From Sanderia malayensis (Eukaryota > Cnidaria > Scyphozoa > Semaeostomeae > Pelagiidae), in the NCBI GenBank assembly GCA_013076295.1, contig RQOL01000452.1, forward strand, positions 153,340-217,339: a stretch of 64,000 nt of DNA, given 5' to 3'. Positions within the stretch are counted from its first letter, which is position 1. Each line of letters opens with the position of its first letter. Under the pieces are notes generated by a model, which worked only from the letters and a program-made list of their open reading frames with translations, was not told the DNA's origin and made no database searches. The position numbers were made by a program, and so were the translations under genes. Of the stretch, positions 43,422 to 55,029 are shown piece after piece.

Positions 43422-44975
43422 CTACGTAACATTTGTAAAGAAGGTAAAGGTGGGAGGTCGGATCTTCCCCCCTGGCAATCGACCGCCCAGCGCTCACCCT
43501 GCCGCCCCCCTGAAAGCCGAAGGTTGATAGCTTCAGTGTGAAGTTTGAAAAAAAAGTTGCCTTCAAAAATTTAATCAATCCTGGAAAATTTAAACTCAAT
43601 CTCTAATAAAAATTATATCAAACTGTAGCTAAGAAAACAGCGAATCCGATAAAAATATTCACATTTCTTAACAGTGTTGTTTTGAATTTTAAGCGAGTAT
43701 TTAGTGCAACCCAACAACAAAGCCGTGAAAAAATTTATTCATCAGCCAACTTTAAAAACACAAAAATTCCCCTAACTTGGTCAAAATTTGTCCATTTTAA
43801 CTCAAATTACACCAACATGAAGCTGATACCTTGGCGAATAAGTATCGAAAGTAATTGGGTGCATTTGAAATGCTTTTCGCAATTTTAGTTGTACATTTTT
43901 GAAGCCCAAGACATGATTTTGTTGATCAAAAATAGCCGTGAAATCAAACCCGTGAAAAAATAGCATTTAAAACAGGATTCACCCACTTTCAAATTCAATT
44001 AACGTGGCCAATTTTTGTCCTACACAACCCACGAAAATATCAACATGAAGCTAATAGCTTGGCGAACATTTATCGAAAGTATTTGGGTGAAAAAAACAAA
44101 GTTTTGGCAGGTTAAAAATTAATTTTCGCCAATGCAAAACACACGCGTGTTGCTTGAAAATTTCATGTTTTCCAGCAAAATCCAAACTCGGCTAAAACTG
44201 TCCAAAAACAGAGGAAAATCAACAAAACAAAAAAAACAAAGCCATATAACTTTAGTTCTTGTGTAAATAAACAGTTATCGAAAGTTTAAATGGAGAAAAT
44301 CGGCCCAGAACGACCCGAGAAAATCAAAATTGTCTTCGTGTTTTGGTTAGGCCCTCGGCTCAACACAAAAAACGTGAGGTTAAACAAAACAAAACTCGTG
44401 CTATTTCCATTCCACCCAAAAACAATTGAATAAACGAAATACCTTGAAATAATTGTCCACACATTGTCTCCACAGGTCCTGAGAACAATTGACACGTCTT
44501 TACAATTGATTTCCGGCACGTATTCGTGCTTAAACCTGAGCAACTTGCCGCCCGTTCAACTAAAAAAAAACACGTGCTTCTCCCTGCTCGTTTTGCATCT
44601 CATTAACTCCGTCCTCGGAACTTTCTAGAAAGTCGGAACACAAAATGGGCCATAACTCCCGAACCGCTTGGAGTAGAAATTAGCCAAATACTTTACTTTG
44701 ATCAGCACAATACAGCGATCATTTCTGTACCAATTTGCACCCTTATTCGCACCCCAAAAAAAAGCCTTTATGATATCAAGCCCCGCTCCTTTGATCCCAT
44801 TGTTCGGTCGAAGGTTGCCATTGTTTGGTCGAATGTGGATTGTTCAAGAGACAATGGAGCATTGTTTGGCGGGTTGGGGTCACGTGTGACCCTAGAATAG
44901 TATATATAGATGTAATCGCAATATTTGTTTAGGTGTTGTTTATTCTTTAGATAACTGTATGCTCATTTTTTGCAG
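43422..44975. other. No gene seen; diverged internal repeat
   Basis: The phrase AACATGAAGCT(G/A)ATA(C/G)CTTGGCGAA ... TATCGAAAGTA(A/T)TTGGGTG occurs at about 43815-43865 and 44041-44092, with a remnant near 44270. Otherwise AT-rich, without coding pattern. Confidence 0.5.
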
Positions 44976-46215
44976 AAAAGTGACATTGCTCTTCCTGAGA
45001 AAATTATTGTTGGACTTTCTGCCTTCCATTCATATGCACATATACCATCATGTCAGGTAGGCACTTTACTTTTTTGTATTTGTAAGCAAGTGTGGCAATT
45101 ATTGTAAGCAATTATTTTGTGACATAATATAAATGTATTGTTTTGTTATACAGGCTCTTTTTCGGACTCAACGTGTCCCAAAGATAGGCTTGTCTGATGG
45201 TGAACAGTGTGAGCGGTTATGGTCATACTTAAGATGTTTTTCATCCATAACCAAAGAAATGACTGTGTGTCACAGACGAGATGCTTTGACCACTGCCCTT
45301 CTTCATTATGGAAAGAAAGCTGTGAGAAAGTTATGTAAATGCATTTTCTATTGTAGAAAGCTATATGTTATAGTTTCTATAATTTCATTTTCCATTGTAG
45401 AAAGCTATATGTTATAACTATAATGTTTAGTATTATATGTGCATTTATCTTTCAATGTTATGGTTCATATCATTTTATGAGTCAATGCATATTATATTCA
45501 TGTTGTTGTAGGCTCAGTTTTGCCCAAGAGAGTGGAGAAGGCAATCAGTGTAGCACAGACCTGCAGAGCTGAACTAAACAAATTATTATTAAATGTTGGA
45601 GTAAATGGTAGACTTTTTGTACCTATGATATAAATTGTTGATATCATATGTTATGCAGCATGTTGCTAGTTTAACCTGTTAAGCAGACCACGATTTTGAT
45701 GGAGACAGTGTTTCAACTATTTTTTTTCAAATTGTGTTCTGGTTGCCAAGTCAGTTTTACATTTCACTTATTGTTTGTTAATGATAGTGTAATTTTTTTT
45801 CAACAGATATGGCTGTTTTACATGAATGGATTCGAGAAGAGAAAGAGAATTTGACTAAAATTTAAGCAGGTACATCATTTTGACACCATTAGGCAGACAA
45901 GAAGATTCGAACAGGTACGTAATTTTGGCACTGGTAGTTAAGTTCAACGCATTGAACTGATTTTTGTTTGTTTTAGATAAAACGGAACAAGAAGAATCCA
46001 AATATGTAGCCTATGTTAGGGCATTAATTTGTAATCGTCAGCTCAGGTATTGACCATTTAGCATACTAATTAATACACTAATACACTTTTTTAATGTATC
46101 ATGTATATGTTACACGTATAATCTCATGCGCTACTTTGAATAGGCAGAAACTTATGATTGACGATTCATCTCAATCCGAGGCAGATATAGCAGCTAGTGT
46201 CCAACTTCTGAGGAG
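44976..46215 (+). pseudogene. KDZ (Zisupton-type) transposase, 3' exons only
   Basis: Exons 44976-45056, 45154-45334, 45512-45607, 45807-about 45863, 45977-46046 and 46144-46215 follow GT-AG rules and mostly keep phase. Joined, they give the C-terminal part of a KDZ transposase: HSYAHIPSCQ, then GLSDGEQCERLWSYLR ... ITKEMT ... ALLHYGKK, which contains the family's conserved late glutamate region, and a helical tail. A TAA ends exon four. Upstream exons are absent, and downstream sequence is cut by the Penelope-like insertion near 46301. A truncated, dead copy. Confidence 0.7.
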
Positions 46216-46300
46216 GTAAATTCTAAATCATATTGATTGCTTACCTATTGTCTCAGACTGTAGGTACCTTGTCAATTTTCGTATCTTTTGTGTAATTTTT

Positions 46301-48233
46301 AAGCCTTTCGAGAACGACCTCCTTAAAATGATCGAAAACATCCAAACCAGAAACACAACCGATCCTTTCCAGCAGCAACTTAAAGAAGACATCCAAAAAA
46401 TTAAATCCTCGACCAAATTACTCATACCCGCAGATAAAACAAGAAACCTTTACAAGATTGAAAAAGCCGAATACGAAAAATTAATAAAGAACAACATCAC
46501 GAAAAGTTACAAAAAACAGACGAAAAAGCATACAACGAAATTAACAAGGAGGCTATGGACATTGCGGCAGATTTACTAATCGACGATAGAATGGAGACAA
46601 TGGCCAAGAAACAAGCTTTTATCACCCTAAAAGATCATAAAGAGAATTTTCAAAACAACCCGGCATGCCGACTTATTAATCCAGCGAAAAGCGAAGTGGG
46701 GCAAGTAAGCGAAAAGATCCTGGACCGAATCAATCACAACCTCAGAATAACCACAGCAGTAAACCAATGGAATAACTCAACTTCGGTAATCAACTGGTTC
46801 AAAAATCTAAGCAACAAGCAGCAACACACCTTCCTCGTATTTGACATCGTGGAATACCACCCCTCCATTACAGAAGACCTACTACTGAAAGCCATCAACT
46901 TTGCCAAGCAGCTCACACCCGTAACCGACAAAGAAACCCATATCATCCAACACGCCCGAAAATCACTGCTATTCCACAACGACTCACCATGGGTAAAGAA
47001 AAACAACGACAGCCTCTTTGATGTCACAATGGGAAGTCACGACGGGGCTGAAATATGCGAACTTGTGGGAACATTCCTCCTAAACAAACTTTCGGAAAAG
47101 ATCAAAAAGGAAAACATAGGACTATACAGAGATGACGGCCTCGCTGTTCTACGCAACACTACAAGCAGTAAAGCAGACCGTTTACGCAAGGACATCACAA
47201 AGATATTTCAAGAACACGGACTAAGAATCACAGTACAGACGAACCTGAAAGTAGTTGACTACCTTGACATCATGCTCAACCTCAACAACGAAACATTCAA
47301 GCCCTACAGAAAACCCAACGATACACCGATGTACATCAACATACACTCAAACCACTCCCCGATAATCAAAAGAAGAATCCCTGAAGCCATAAACAAGAGA
47401 GTATCGAGTATCTCCTCCGACGAAAGTATATTCAACGAAGCTGCACCTCTCTACAACGAAGCACTGGCCTCCAGCGGGTACAAAAACCAGCTCCAGTACG
47501 ATCCTCCTACAAACGGAAACCGGAAAAAGAGAAACCACCCTAGAAACATAATTTGGTTCAACCCCCATTCAGCCAGAACATCAAAACAAACGTCGGACAC
47601 ATCTTCCTGAAGTTGATCAACAAGCACTTCCCAAGATCTTCCGCCCTTCACCAAATTTTTAACAAGCAGAACGTGAAAGTGCGTTACAGCTGCATGAATA
47701 ACATGGGATCGACAATTAAAGGCCACAACAAACGCATCCTTGGCTCTCAACCCAAAAACACCGAAAAGCACTGTAACTGCCGAAGAAAGATCAACTGCCC
47801 CCTAAATGGAAACTGCCAAATCGACAGTGTCATCTACAATGCGACCGTCACAACCAACCCACCCACGACCAGCAAAACCTACATCGGCCTTACAGAAACA
47901 ACTTTCAAACAACGCTTCACACAACGCTTCACACAACACAAATCCACGCTGAAACACAGAAAACATCAAAACAGCACCGAACTTTCAAAACACGTATGGC
48001 AACTAAAAGACAAAAACAAAGAACATTCCATCAACTGGTCCATCGCCACCCAAGCCACCGCCTACACAAGCAAGACAAAACACTGCAACCTCTGCCTAAC
48101 CGAAAAGCTACACATCATAAACGCCGACAAAACACGTATACTGAATAGACGATCAGAACTAATTTCGAAGTGTCGACACGAGAACAAATTCTATTTATGT
48201 AACTTTCGAACATTTAACACCCCAGGACAATGA
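46301..48233 (+). pseudogene. Penelope-like retroelement, left arm: RT and GIY-YIG endonuclease
   Basis: Reverse transcriptase motifs in order: LLIPADKTRNLYK (46425 region), FITLKDHKENF, motif A FDIVEYHPSI and motif C YRDDGLAV. A frameshift near 46530 separates the N-terminal part. A second, in a C-run near 47563, separates RT from the C-terminal part (47553-48233), which has the CNCRRK / CPLNGNC linker typical of Penelope-like elements and a GIY-YIG nuclease with GIY replaced by TYIGLT. The copy starts abruptly (5' truncation) inside the KDZ fragment. It cannot make a full protein. Confidence 0.88.
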
Positions 48234-48304
48234 CAATCATAATCCTTTCAATGCAAAGATCCTGTAAAATTCCATAAATTAAATTTCCTGTGAATAGTTA
48301 ATCA

Positions 48305-48348
48305 GTTGTCTGATGATCGCATAAGTGCGTGAAACTCTGAGTCACAAC
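48305..48348 (+). ncRNA. Hammerhead ribozyme motif, left arm
   Basis: Stem I GTTGT (48305-48309) pairs with ACAAC (48344-48348). The core CTGATGA (48310-48316) is followed by stem II CGCA-TAAG-TGCG, GAAAC and a two-pair stem III (AC/GT) with a 5-base loop ending in GTC. The cleavage site would be after 48343. Short stem III is typical of hammerheads in Penelope-like elements, and the motif lies in the 3' region on the sense strand, as expected. One oddity is a U-U instead of a pair at the base of stem II. Confidence 0.75.
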
Positions 48349-49033
48349 AAAGATATATGTGTCTTTTTTGAAGTCCAACTCTGTATATTCCGCTCTGCCC
48401 TTGGCATAGAGCACTCTCCAATCCAGAATAGACGCACGAAATACCGTATCATTATTATTATATGCAAATGCATTACTTCCGTATATGAGGTATGGTAGCA
48501 CTAAACGACAGAACCATTACAAAATGAACAATAAATTGCTACAAAAGACAGGGTCAACAATAACTAAATACAAAAATTACAGAAAAATCAAACAAACAGA
48601 AACAGCAATGCCCGGGAAGGCCTCTAGGGGCTGTTTTTGTTGGGTCATATAAATTCTTCTTCCAAAATATTTGGCTGGGGCAGGTATCGATGGCTCACCC
48701 TCACAAATGATCTTCAAATGATCGGTAAAAATGTTTAGAGATCTATCCTGAATGTGGGGGAAAATGATAAATTTTGAACGCGTGTTTGAACGAGACCAGT
48801 CACCAAAACATTGTCTTTACTGCTTTATTTAAAGTAGTGTACAGGCTTATTTGCATTAAATTATTCCTCTTGTCCTATATTCATCTTAAATTCCTTTCCT
48901 AGAAAAGCAACCGCCGTAGCCAAACGGTGTAATCAAGTATTAAAATCGCTTGAACCCGGAGCTCTAAATAAAGACGCTTCATTTTCAGGAAAAATTTTCT
49001 TTCATGGGCAAGAGTTCTCAGTGACTATCCAAA

Positions 49034-49549
49034 ATGAAGGATATCATCATTTGCAAGCCTGATAAGGGGAATGGAGTGGTTATTCTTAATAAAACTGATT
49101 ATTTGGATAAAATTAATTGTATTCTCTCTGATTCCACAAAATTTAAAAAACTTGACGTTGATATTCTCGATTTATGCCTCAAACGTGGAAACAAACTCAT
49201 ACGATTTCTCCGTGATAAATTACTTAAAAACAAGTCCATTTCGCAAGATACTTACTCCTCGATTTTTACTTCTGGTAGCAACCCTGGTATTTTATATGGC
49301 CTTCCCAAGGTCCACAAGGATGAGTGCCCTGCGCGGCCAATTCTTTCAGCCTTGGGAACTTACAATTACAAGCTTTCTAAATTCCTGGTTCCTCTCCTTC
49401 GTCCTTTTACTACTAATGAATTTTCGGACAGTGACGATGAATTGGAAGAAGATTTTGAATCCACTGATGATCTTTTTCAAACTGAAGGTGACAATGACTG
49501 GGAAATAAACACCAAGGAGAACAATGAATTATATTCATTTGATTATTAA
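49034..49549 (+). pseudogene. Fragment of a second Penelope-like RT in the palindrome spacer
   Basis: The N-terminal RT segment reads IICKPDKGNGVVILNKTDY, then GILYGLPKVHKDE and RPILSA, motifs before RT motif A in Penelope-like elements of another family than the arms. After residue 131 it changes to an unrelated acidic tail (DSDDELEEDFES...), so the catalytic core is missing. It lies between the arms and reads +. Confidence 0.75.
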
Positions 49550-50156
49550 CTTTATGAACTACATTAACTTGATTACACCGTTTGGCTACGGCGGTTGCTT
49601 TTCTAGGAAAGGAATTTAAGATGAATATAGGACAAGAGGAATAATTTAATGCAAATAAGCCTGTACACTACTTTAAATAAAGCAGTAAAGACAATGTTTT
49701 GGTGACTGGTCTCGTTCAAACACGCGTTCAAAATTTATCATTTTCCCCCACATTCAGGATAGATCTCTAAACATTTTTACCGATCATTTGAAGATCATTT
49801 GTGAGGGTGAGCCATCGATACCTGCCCCAGCCAAATATTTTGGAAGAAGAATTTATATGACCCAACAAAAACAGCCCCTAGAGGCCTTCCCGGGCATTGC
49901 TGTTCCTGTTTGTTTGATTTTTCTGTAATTTTTGTATTTAGTTATTGTTGACCCTGTCTTTTGTAGCAATTTATTGTTCATTTTGTAATGGTTCCGTCGT
50001 TTAGTGCTACCATACCTCATATACGGAAGTAATGCATTTGCATATAATAATAATGATACGGTATTTTGTGCGTCTATTCTGGATTGGAGAGTGCTCTATG
50101 CCAAGGGCAGAGCGGAATATACAGAGTTGGACTTCAAAAAAGACACATATATCTTT

Positions 50157-50200
50157 GTTGTGACTCAGAGTTTCACGCACTTATGCGATCATCAGACAAC
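50157..50200 (-). ncRNA. Hammerhead ribozyme motif, right arm
   Basis: Exact 44-base reverse-complement counterpart of 48305-48348, on the sense strand of the right-arm Penelope-like copy, with all core residues kept. Confidence 0.75.
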
Positions 50201-50271
50201 TGATTAACTATTCACAGGAAATTTAATTTATGGAATTTTACAGGATCTTTGCATTGAAAGGATTATGATTG

Positions 50272-52462
50272 TCATTGTCCTGGGGTGTTAAATGTTCGAA
50301 AGTTACATAAATAGAATTTGTTCTCGTGTCGACACTTCGAAATTAGTTCTGATCGTCTATTCAGTATACGTGTTTTGTCGGCGTTTATGATGTGTAGCTT
50401 TTCGGTTAGGCAGAGGTTGCAGTGTTTTGTCTTGCTTGTGTAGGCGGTGGCTTGGGTGGCGATGGACCAGTTGATGGAATGTTCTTTGTTTTTGTCTTTT
50501 AGTTGCCATACGTGTTTTGAAAGTTCGGTGCTGTTTTGATGTTTTCTGTGTTTCAGCGTGGATTTGTGTTGTGTGAAGCGTTGTGTGAAGCGTTGTTTGA
50601 AAGTTGTTTCTGTAAGGCCGATGTAGGTTTTGCTGGTCGTGGGTGGGTTGGTTGTGACGGTCGCATTGTAGATGACACTGTCGATTTGGCAGTTTCCATT
50701 TAGGGGGCAGTTGATCTTTCTTCGGCAGTTACAGTGCTTTTTCGGTTTTTTTGGGTTGAGAGCCAAGGATGCGTTTGTTGTGGCCTTTAATTGTCGATCC
50801 CATGTTATTCATGCAGCTGTAACGCACTTTCACGTTCTGCTTGTTAAAAATTTGGTGAAGGGCGGAAGATCTTGGGAAGTGCTTGTTGATCAACTTCAGG
50901 AAGATGTGTCCGACGTTTGTTTTGATGTTCTGGCTGAATGGGGGTTGAACCAAATTATGTTTCTAGGGTGGTTTCTCTTTTTCCGGTTTCCGTTTGTAGG
51001 AGGATCGTACTGGAGCTGGTTTTTGTACCCGCTGGAGGCCAGTGCTTCGTTGTAGAGAGATGCAGCTTCGTTGAATATACTTTCGTCGGAGGAGATACTC
51101 GATACTCTCTTGTTTATGGCTTCAGGGATTCTTCTTTTGATTATCGGGGAGTGGTTTGAGTGTATGTTGATGTACATCGGTGTATCGTTGGGTTTTCTGT
51201 AGGGCTTGAATGTTTCGTTGTTGAGGTTGAGCGTGATGTCAAGGTAGTCAACTACTTTCAGGTTCGTCTGTACTGTGATTCTTAGTCCGTGTTCTTGAAA
51301 TATCTTTGTGATGTCCTTGCGTAAACGGTCTGCTTTACTGCTTGTAGTGTTGCGTAGAACAGCGAGGCCGTCATCTCTGTATAGTCCTATGTTTTCCTTT
51401 TTGATCTTTTCCGAAAGTTTGTTTAGGAGGAATGTTCCCACAAGTTCGCAAATTTAAGCCCCGTTGTGACTTCCCATTGTGACATCAAAGAGGCTGTCGT
51501 TGTTTTTCTTTACCCATGGTGAGTCGTTGTGGAATAGCAGTGATTTTCGGGCGTGTTGGATGATATGGGTTTCTTTGTCGGTTACGGGTGTGAGCTGCTT
51601 GGCAAAGTTGATGGCTTTCAGTAGTAGGTCTTCTGTAATGGAGGGGTGGTATTCCACGATGTCAAATACGAGGAAGGTGTGTTGCTGCTTGTTGCTTAGA
51701 TTTTTGAACCAGTTGATTACCGAAGTTGAGTTATTCCATTGGTTTACTGCTGTGGTTATTCTGAGGTTGTGATTGATTCGGTCCAGGATCTTTTTGCTTA
51801 CTTGCCCCACTTCGCTTTTCGCTGGATTAATAAGTCGGCATGCCGGGTTGTTTTGAAAATTCTCTTTATGATCTTTTAGGGTGATAAAAGCTTGTTTCTT
51901 GGCCATTGTCTCCATTCTATCGTCGATTAGTAAATCCGCCGCAATGTCCATAGCCTCCTTGTTAATTTCGTTGTATGCTTTTTCGTCTGTTTTTTGTAAC
52001 TTTTCGTGATGTTGTTCTTTATTAATTTTTCGTATTCGGCTTTTTCAATCTTGTAAAGGTTTCTTGTTTTATCTGCGGGTATGAGTAATTTGGTCGAGGA
52101 TTTAATTTTTTGGATGTCTTCTTTAAGTTGCTGCTGGAAAGGATCGGTTGTGTTTCTGGTTTGGATGTTTTCGATCATTTTAAGGAGGTCGTTCTCGAAA
52201 GGCTTCATCTCGTCGATTTGTGGTGGCATTTTCTTGATTTGAATCCGAAATGGTCGTTTGTAGGGGTAGCATTATCTGGGCTTTCTTTCTTGTTGTTGAA
52301 GAAGAATGCTTTCCATCTCATCCGTTTTATAACAGCTTCGACTTTTTCTATTAATCTCTTCTTGAATAGGTTTACACTTGGGATCGGTATGTTTTTCAGT
52401 GAATAGTTAAATCTGATCTGTTCCATCTTGAAGCAAGTTTCCAGGTCGACTAGAGTGCTCAA
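50272..52462 (-). pseudogene. Penelope-like retroelement, right arm (longer 5' end)
   Basis: Mirror of the left arm: N-terminal frame 52462-52205 (WKAFFFN ... GFKSRK, a 5' region absent from the left arm), then 52229-51927, RT 51951-51454 and 51441-50896, and the GIY-YIG part 50953-50272. It has the same frameshifts as the left arm plus private changes, notably a TAA replacing the glutamate codon in AEICE near 51450 and an altered C-run near 50740. This copy shows that the complete element extends at least to 52462. Confidence 0.88.
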
Positions 52463-52482
52463 CTAGCGGAATGATAGGAGCG

Positions 52483-52712
52483 TGTAGATACGGTATTTCG
52501 TGCGTCTATTCTGGATTGGAGAGTGCTCTATGCCAAGGGCAGAGCGGAATATACAGAGTTGGAATCAGTTAATTTATGGAATTCTACAGGATCTGTAAAA
52601 TTCCATAATTAAATTTCCTGTGAATAATTAATCAGTTGTCTGATGATCGCATAAGTGCGTGAAACTCTGAGTCACAACAAAGATATATGTGTTTTTTTGA
52701 AGTCCAACTCTG
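52483..52712. repeat. Foldback of Penelope-like terminal sequence
   Basis: 52483-52591 repeats part of the right-arm terminal sequence (GTGCTCTATGCCAAGGGC, ACAGAGTTGG) in + orientation with the middle deleted. 52591-52712 then repeats the terminal sequence in the opposite direction, ending CCAACTCTGT. The turn is at CAGGATCTGTAAA. This is a second, smaller palindrome from the same element family. Confidence 0.75.
52635..52678 (+). ncRNA. Hammerhead ribozyme motif, third copy
   Basis: Stem I GTTGT/ACAAC, core CTGATGA (52640-52646), GAAAC and GTC as in the other two copies. It lies on + and is antisense to the adjacent right-arm ORFs, as part of the foldback. Confidence 0.7.
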
Positions 52713-53358
52713 TGTAATAAAAATGATAAATTTATTTTTATATTTTCTTGGAACTATCTATGGGGTATTTTGAACAATATCCCCTATAGAAGTATATATC
52801 CCTATATATACTATCTATAGGATAGCTATATCCCTATTATCCTATATCTTGTACTCAAAATGTTCCGACAGTGAAACTCGCAAGGATGCTTTCTTCTAAT
52901 GCTCGTTGTCCGCACTGGGCACCAGGTTCTCTGCATTTTCCCGTTAATACGACACTTTCCTTCGTTCAGCGCCAACAAAGTCCAGTTTACTGACTTTCAA
53001 GGCTTTTGGCGGAGGAATTGTCGTTATATAAATCAATAAAGTTTTTAGTTGATTAGATTGTACATGGTGTGTATATAACCTAAATGCCTATAGAGTAACA
53101 TTAGGTAGCTTTTAGTTGCTTAGATTGTATATATTGTGCATATTAATGAGGCTAGGCCTACTGGTTGTCTTGACACTTCATTGATGTCAAAGAAAGCAGG
53201 AAGAGAGAGTTCGTTATTTATTTTGGCAACTTATTAAATTATTTCGTGGTTGTTGAATTACTAAGATTTGCCTTGTAAAATGTGTTATCATAAACTACAC
53301 AGCAAGTCCGACAATTAGTATACCATGAATTAAATTCATAGGGGAGTCAAAAATCAGA
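52713..53358. other. No gene seen
   Basis: AT-rich sequence with overlapping short palindromes (CCCTATATATACTATCTATAGGATAG) around 52790-52850. No coding pattern. Confidence 0.5.
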
Positions 53359-53644
53359 AGGTTGGTTGCAGAGTACATAATTGTAGATTTTATGGCAAAG
53401 TGTATCTGAACTTAACACGACACCTTCATGAGCAACATCCATCACTAACAATGAGGGGGCACAGTAGGCTGCCTATGCCAAGTGATGAGGAAATACTTTC
53501 TGCGTATAGTAGTGCCAATCATATGAGGTACCGTTCAGCAGAGAAGTGCCAAATTCCAGATTGTAAGAAGAATGGAGTTCCTATTCGTGATTTGAGAAGC
53601 CATTTAAGGAAAGTTCATCAAATGACTAGAGATTTTTATAACAA
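53359..53644 (+). CDS. C2H2 zinc-finger exon, partial gene
   Basis: Exon with acceptor AAATCAG and donor AACAA|GTAAG. Two zinc fingers of similar spacing: CRVHNCRF ... TRHLHEQH and CQIPDCKKN ... RSHLRKVH. Possible further exons with weaker support lie at about 53745-53870 (donor GAAG|GTAAAC) and 53972-54045 (DCMNCPIT..., donor AAAG|GTATGG). No ATG or terminal exon is identified. Could belong to a transposon or be a host gene fragment; function unknown. Confidence 0.5.
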
Positions 53645-54936
53645 GTAAGATATTGTTACTGAGATTTACCGTTATGTAAAACTATAACTGGTTTGGTTAT
53701 AACTTTGCGTTTTTTTATGTCTTTAATAATGTTGTGGGAACTTCCCAAAGATCGAACATAATGGGATCCGAATTCCTGCCAGTGATATTGACAGAATATC
53801 CATGTACTTCCCAGAGGAGAAAGACTATCGATAAAACAGATATCGGGGAGAATGATATGGTTGTTGAAGGTAAACTAAATAGTAGTTTCTTACTTGTTCC
53901 ACCTTTTAGACAGCACACTTTTATTGCAATTACAGTACATTGAAAATGTTGTTACTGTTGATTTTTTCAGATGATTGCATGAATTGTCCAATAACGGAAA
54001 CGCTACCACACAAAACACAAATATCTGTGACTGATGCAGAAAAGGTATGGCTTTATTTGACTTTTTTCAATGGCTTTATTTATAGAATTTTTGCCACTTA
54101 ACTAAACAAGAGGCTTGCATCTAGTTTCTAATAATAATAACTGCGGTAGTTGTGTGTGAACCCTGCTTAATTCCTATGTTCTCTACTTTTTAGCATGGTA
54201 TGTTAGACAATGGTTGACTTGTCGTGCAATTTTTGAGGTGCCGGAGGAGCTTGAGTACCCCAAAAAGCGGATATTTACTGTTGAGATAGAGCCAACTATT
54301 GAATAACTGTTGAGCTCTCAGGAAGCTATTTATGATTCTGTGGAAAGTGGCTTTACTGTAGTTAATAGGGTAATTCTTTTATTCTTTTATAAGATTTTTT
54401 ATTCGAAGGCTGAGGAAAATTATTTTTTCAAAGGGCTCTCTCTTTCTAAATCCAGTGTTACCATGCACAAGGAAGGTAATTTCAGTTTGCAAAAGCATGC
54501 ATACTGTCATGTTATTGTATAGTCAGTACTTTCATGTCAAACAATAATGAATAATATTATATCTGATACTAATAATACATTTTGTTGATTCCTTTTACAA
54601 TAAAATTAATTTGTTGCCATGAAATGTAAAGTGAGACTTGAAATAACAATGCAGCATGTTTTTTTTTCTATTTGATTTTTTATATTATCTTTAGTTTTTA
54701 CAGTGTTCTCAACTACGTTTATGTTTTTTGAATTGTTAATTGATTAAAATAAATAAATTTTGAAGTGTAATATAACCCAAACCTCAGAAGTTGTTTATCA
54801 ATTAATTTCGACATGCTGATCATTATGGTGCATCTTAAAATAGAATTTAACAACAAAGAGTGACGTACATAGCCCTCAAAGTGGGGGTTATTTTGCACCA
54901 AACCGCGCACTTCTGAAAGGGGTCTGAGAACTACAG
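53645..54936. other. Possible minor exons, otherwise no gene
   Basis: Apart from the two weak exons named with the zinc-finger entry, the region is AT-rich with ORFs under 75 codons lacking recognisable motifs. Confidence 0.4.
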
Positions 54937-55029
54937 TGTGACGTAGAAACCAGAACCGGCCTTTTACTTCGTCATCTATCCTCAGTAACTTGAACAAGAA
55001 AAAGAGATCGAGCTTTATAAATAATTAAA

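Larger units (their letters stand above)
46301..52205. repeat. 5.9-kb palindrome formed by two Penelope-like copies
   Basis: 46301-48938 and 49567-52205 are reverse complements over about 2,638 bases with a net length difference of one base and only scattered substitutions. The spacer is 628 bp (48939-49566). Both arms contain the same Penelope-like ORFs and the same frameshifts, so the inverted duplication happened after the element had died, or the arms have been homogenised since. Confidence 0.93.

Noticed and set aside
48298..48501. 67-codon ORF on -, repeated on + at 50004-50207
   Set aside because: It is antisense within the Penelope-like 3' region and recurs only because the arms are copies of each other. 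It overlaps the hammerhead motif and has no family pattern.
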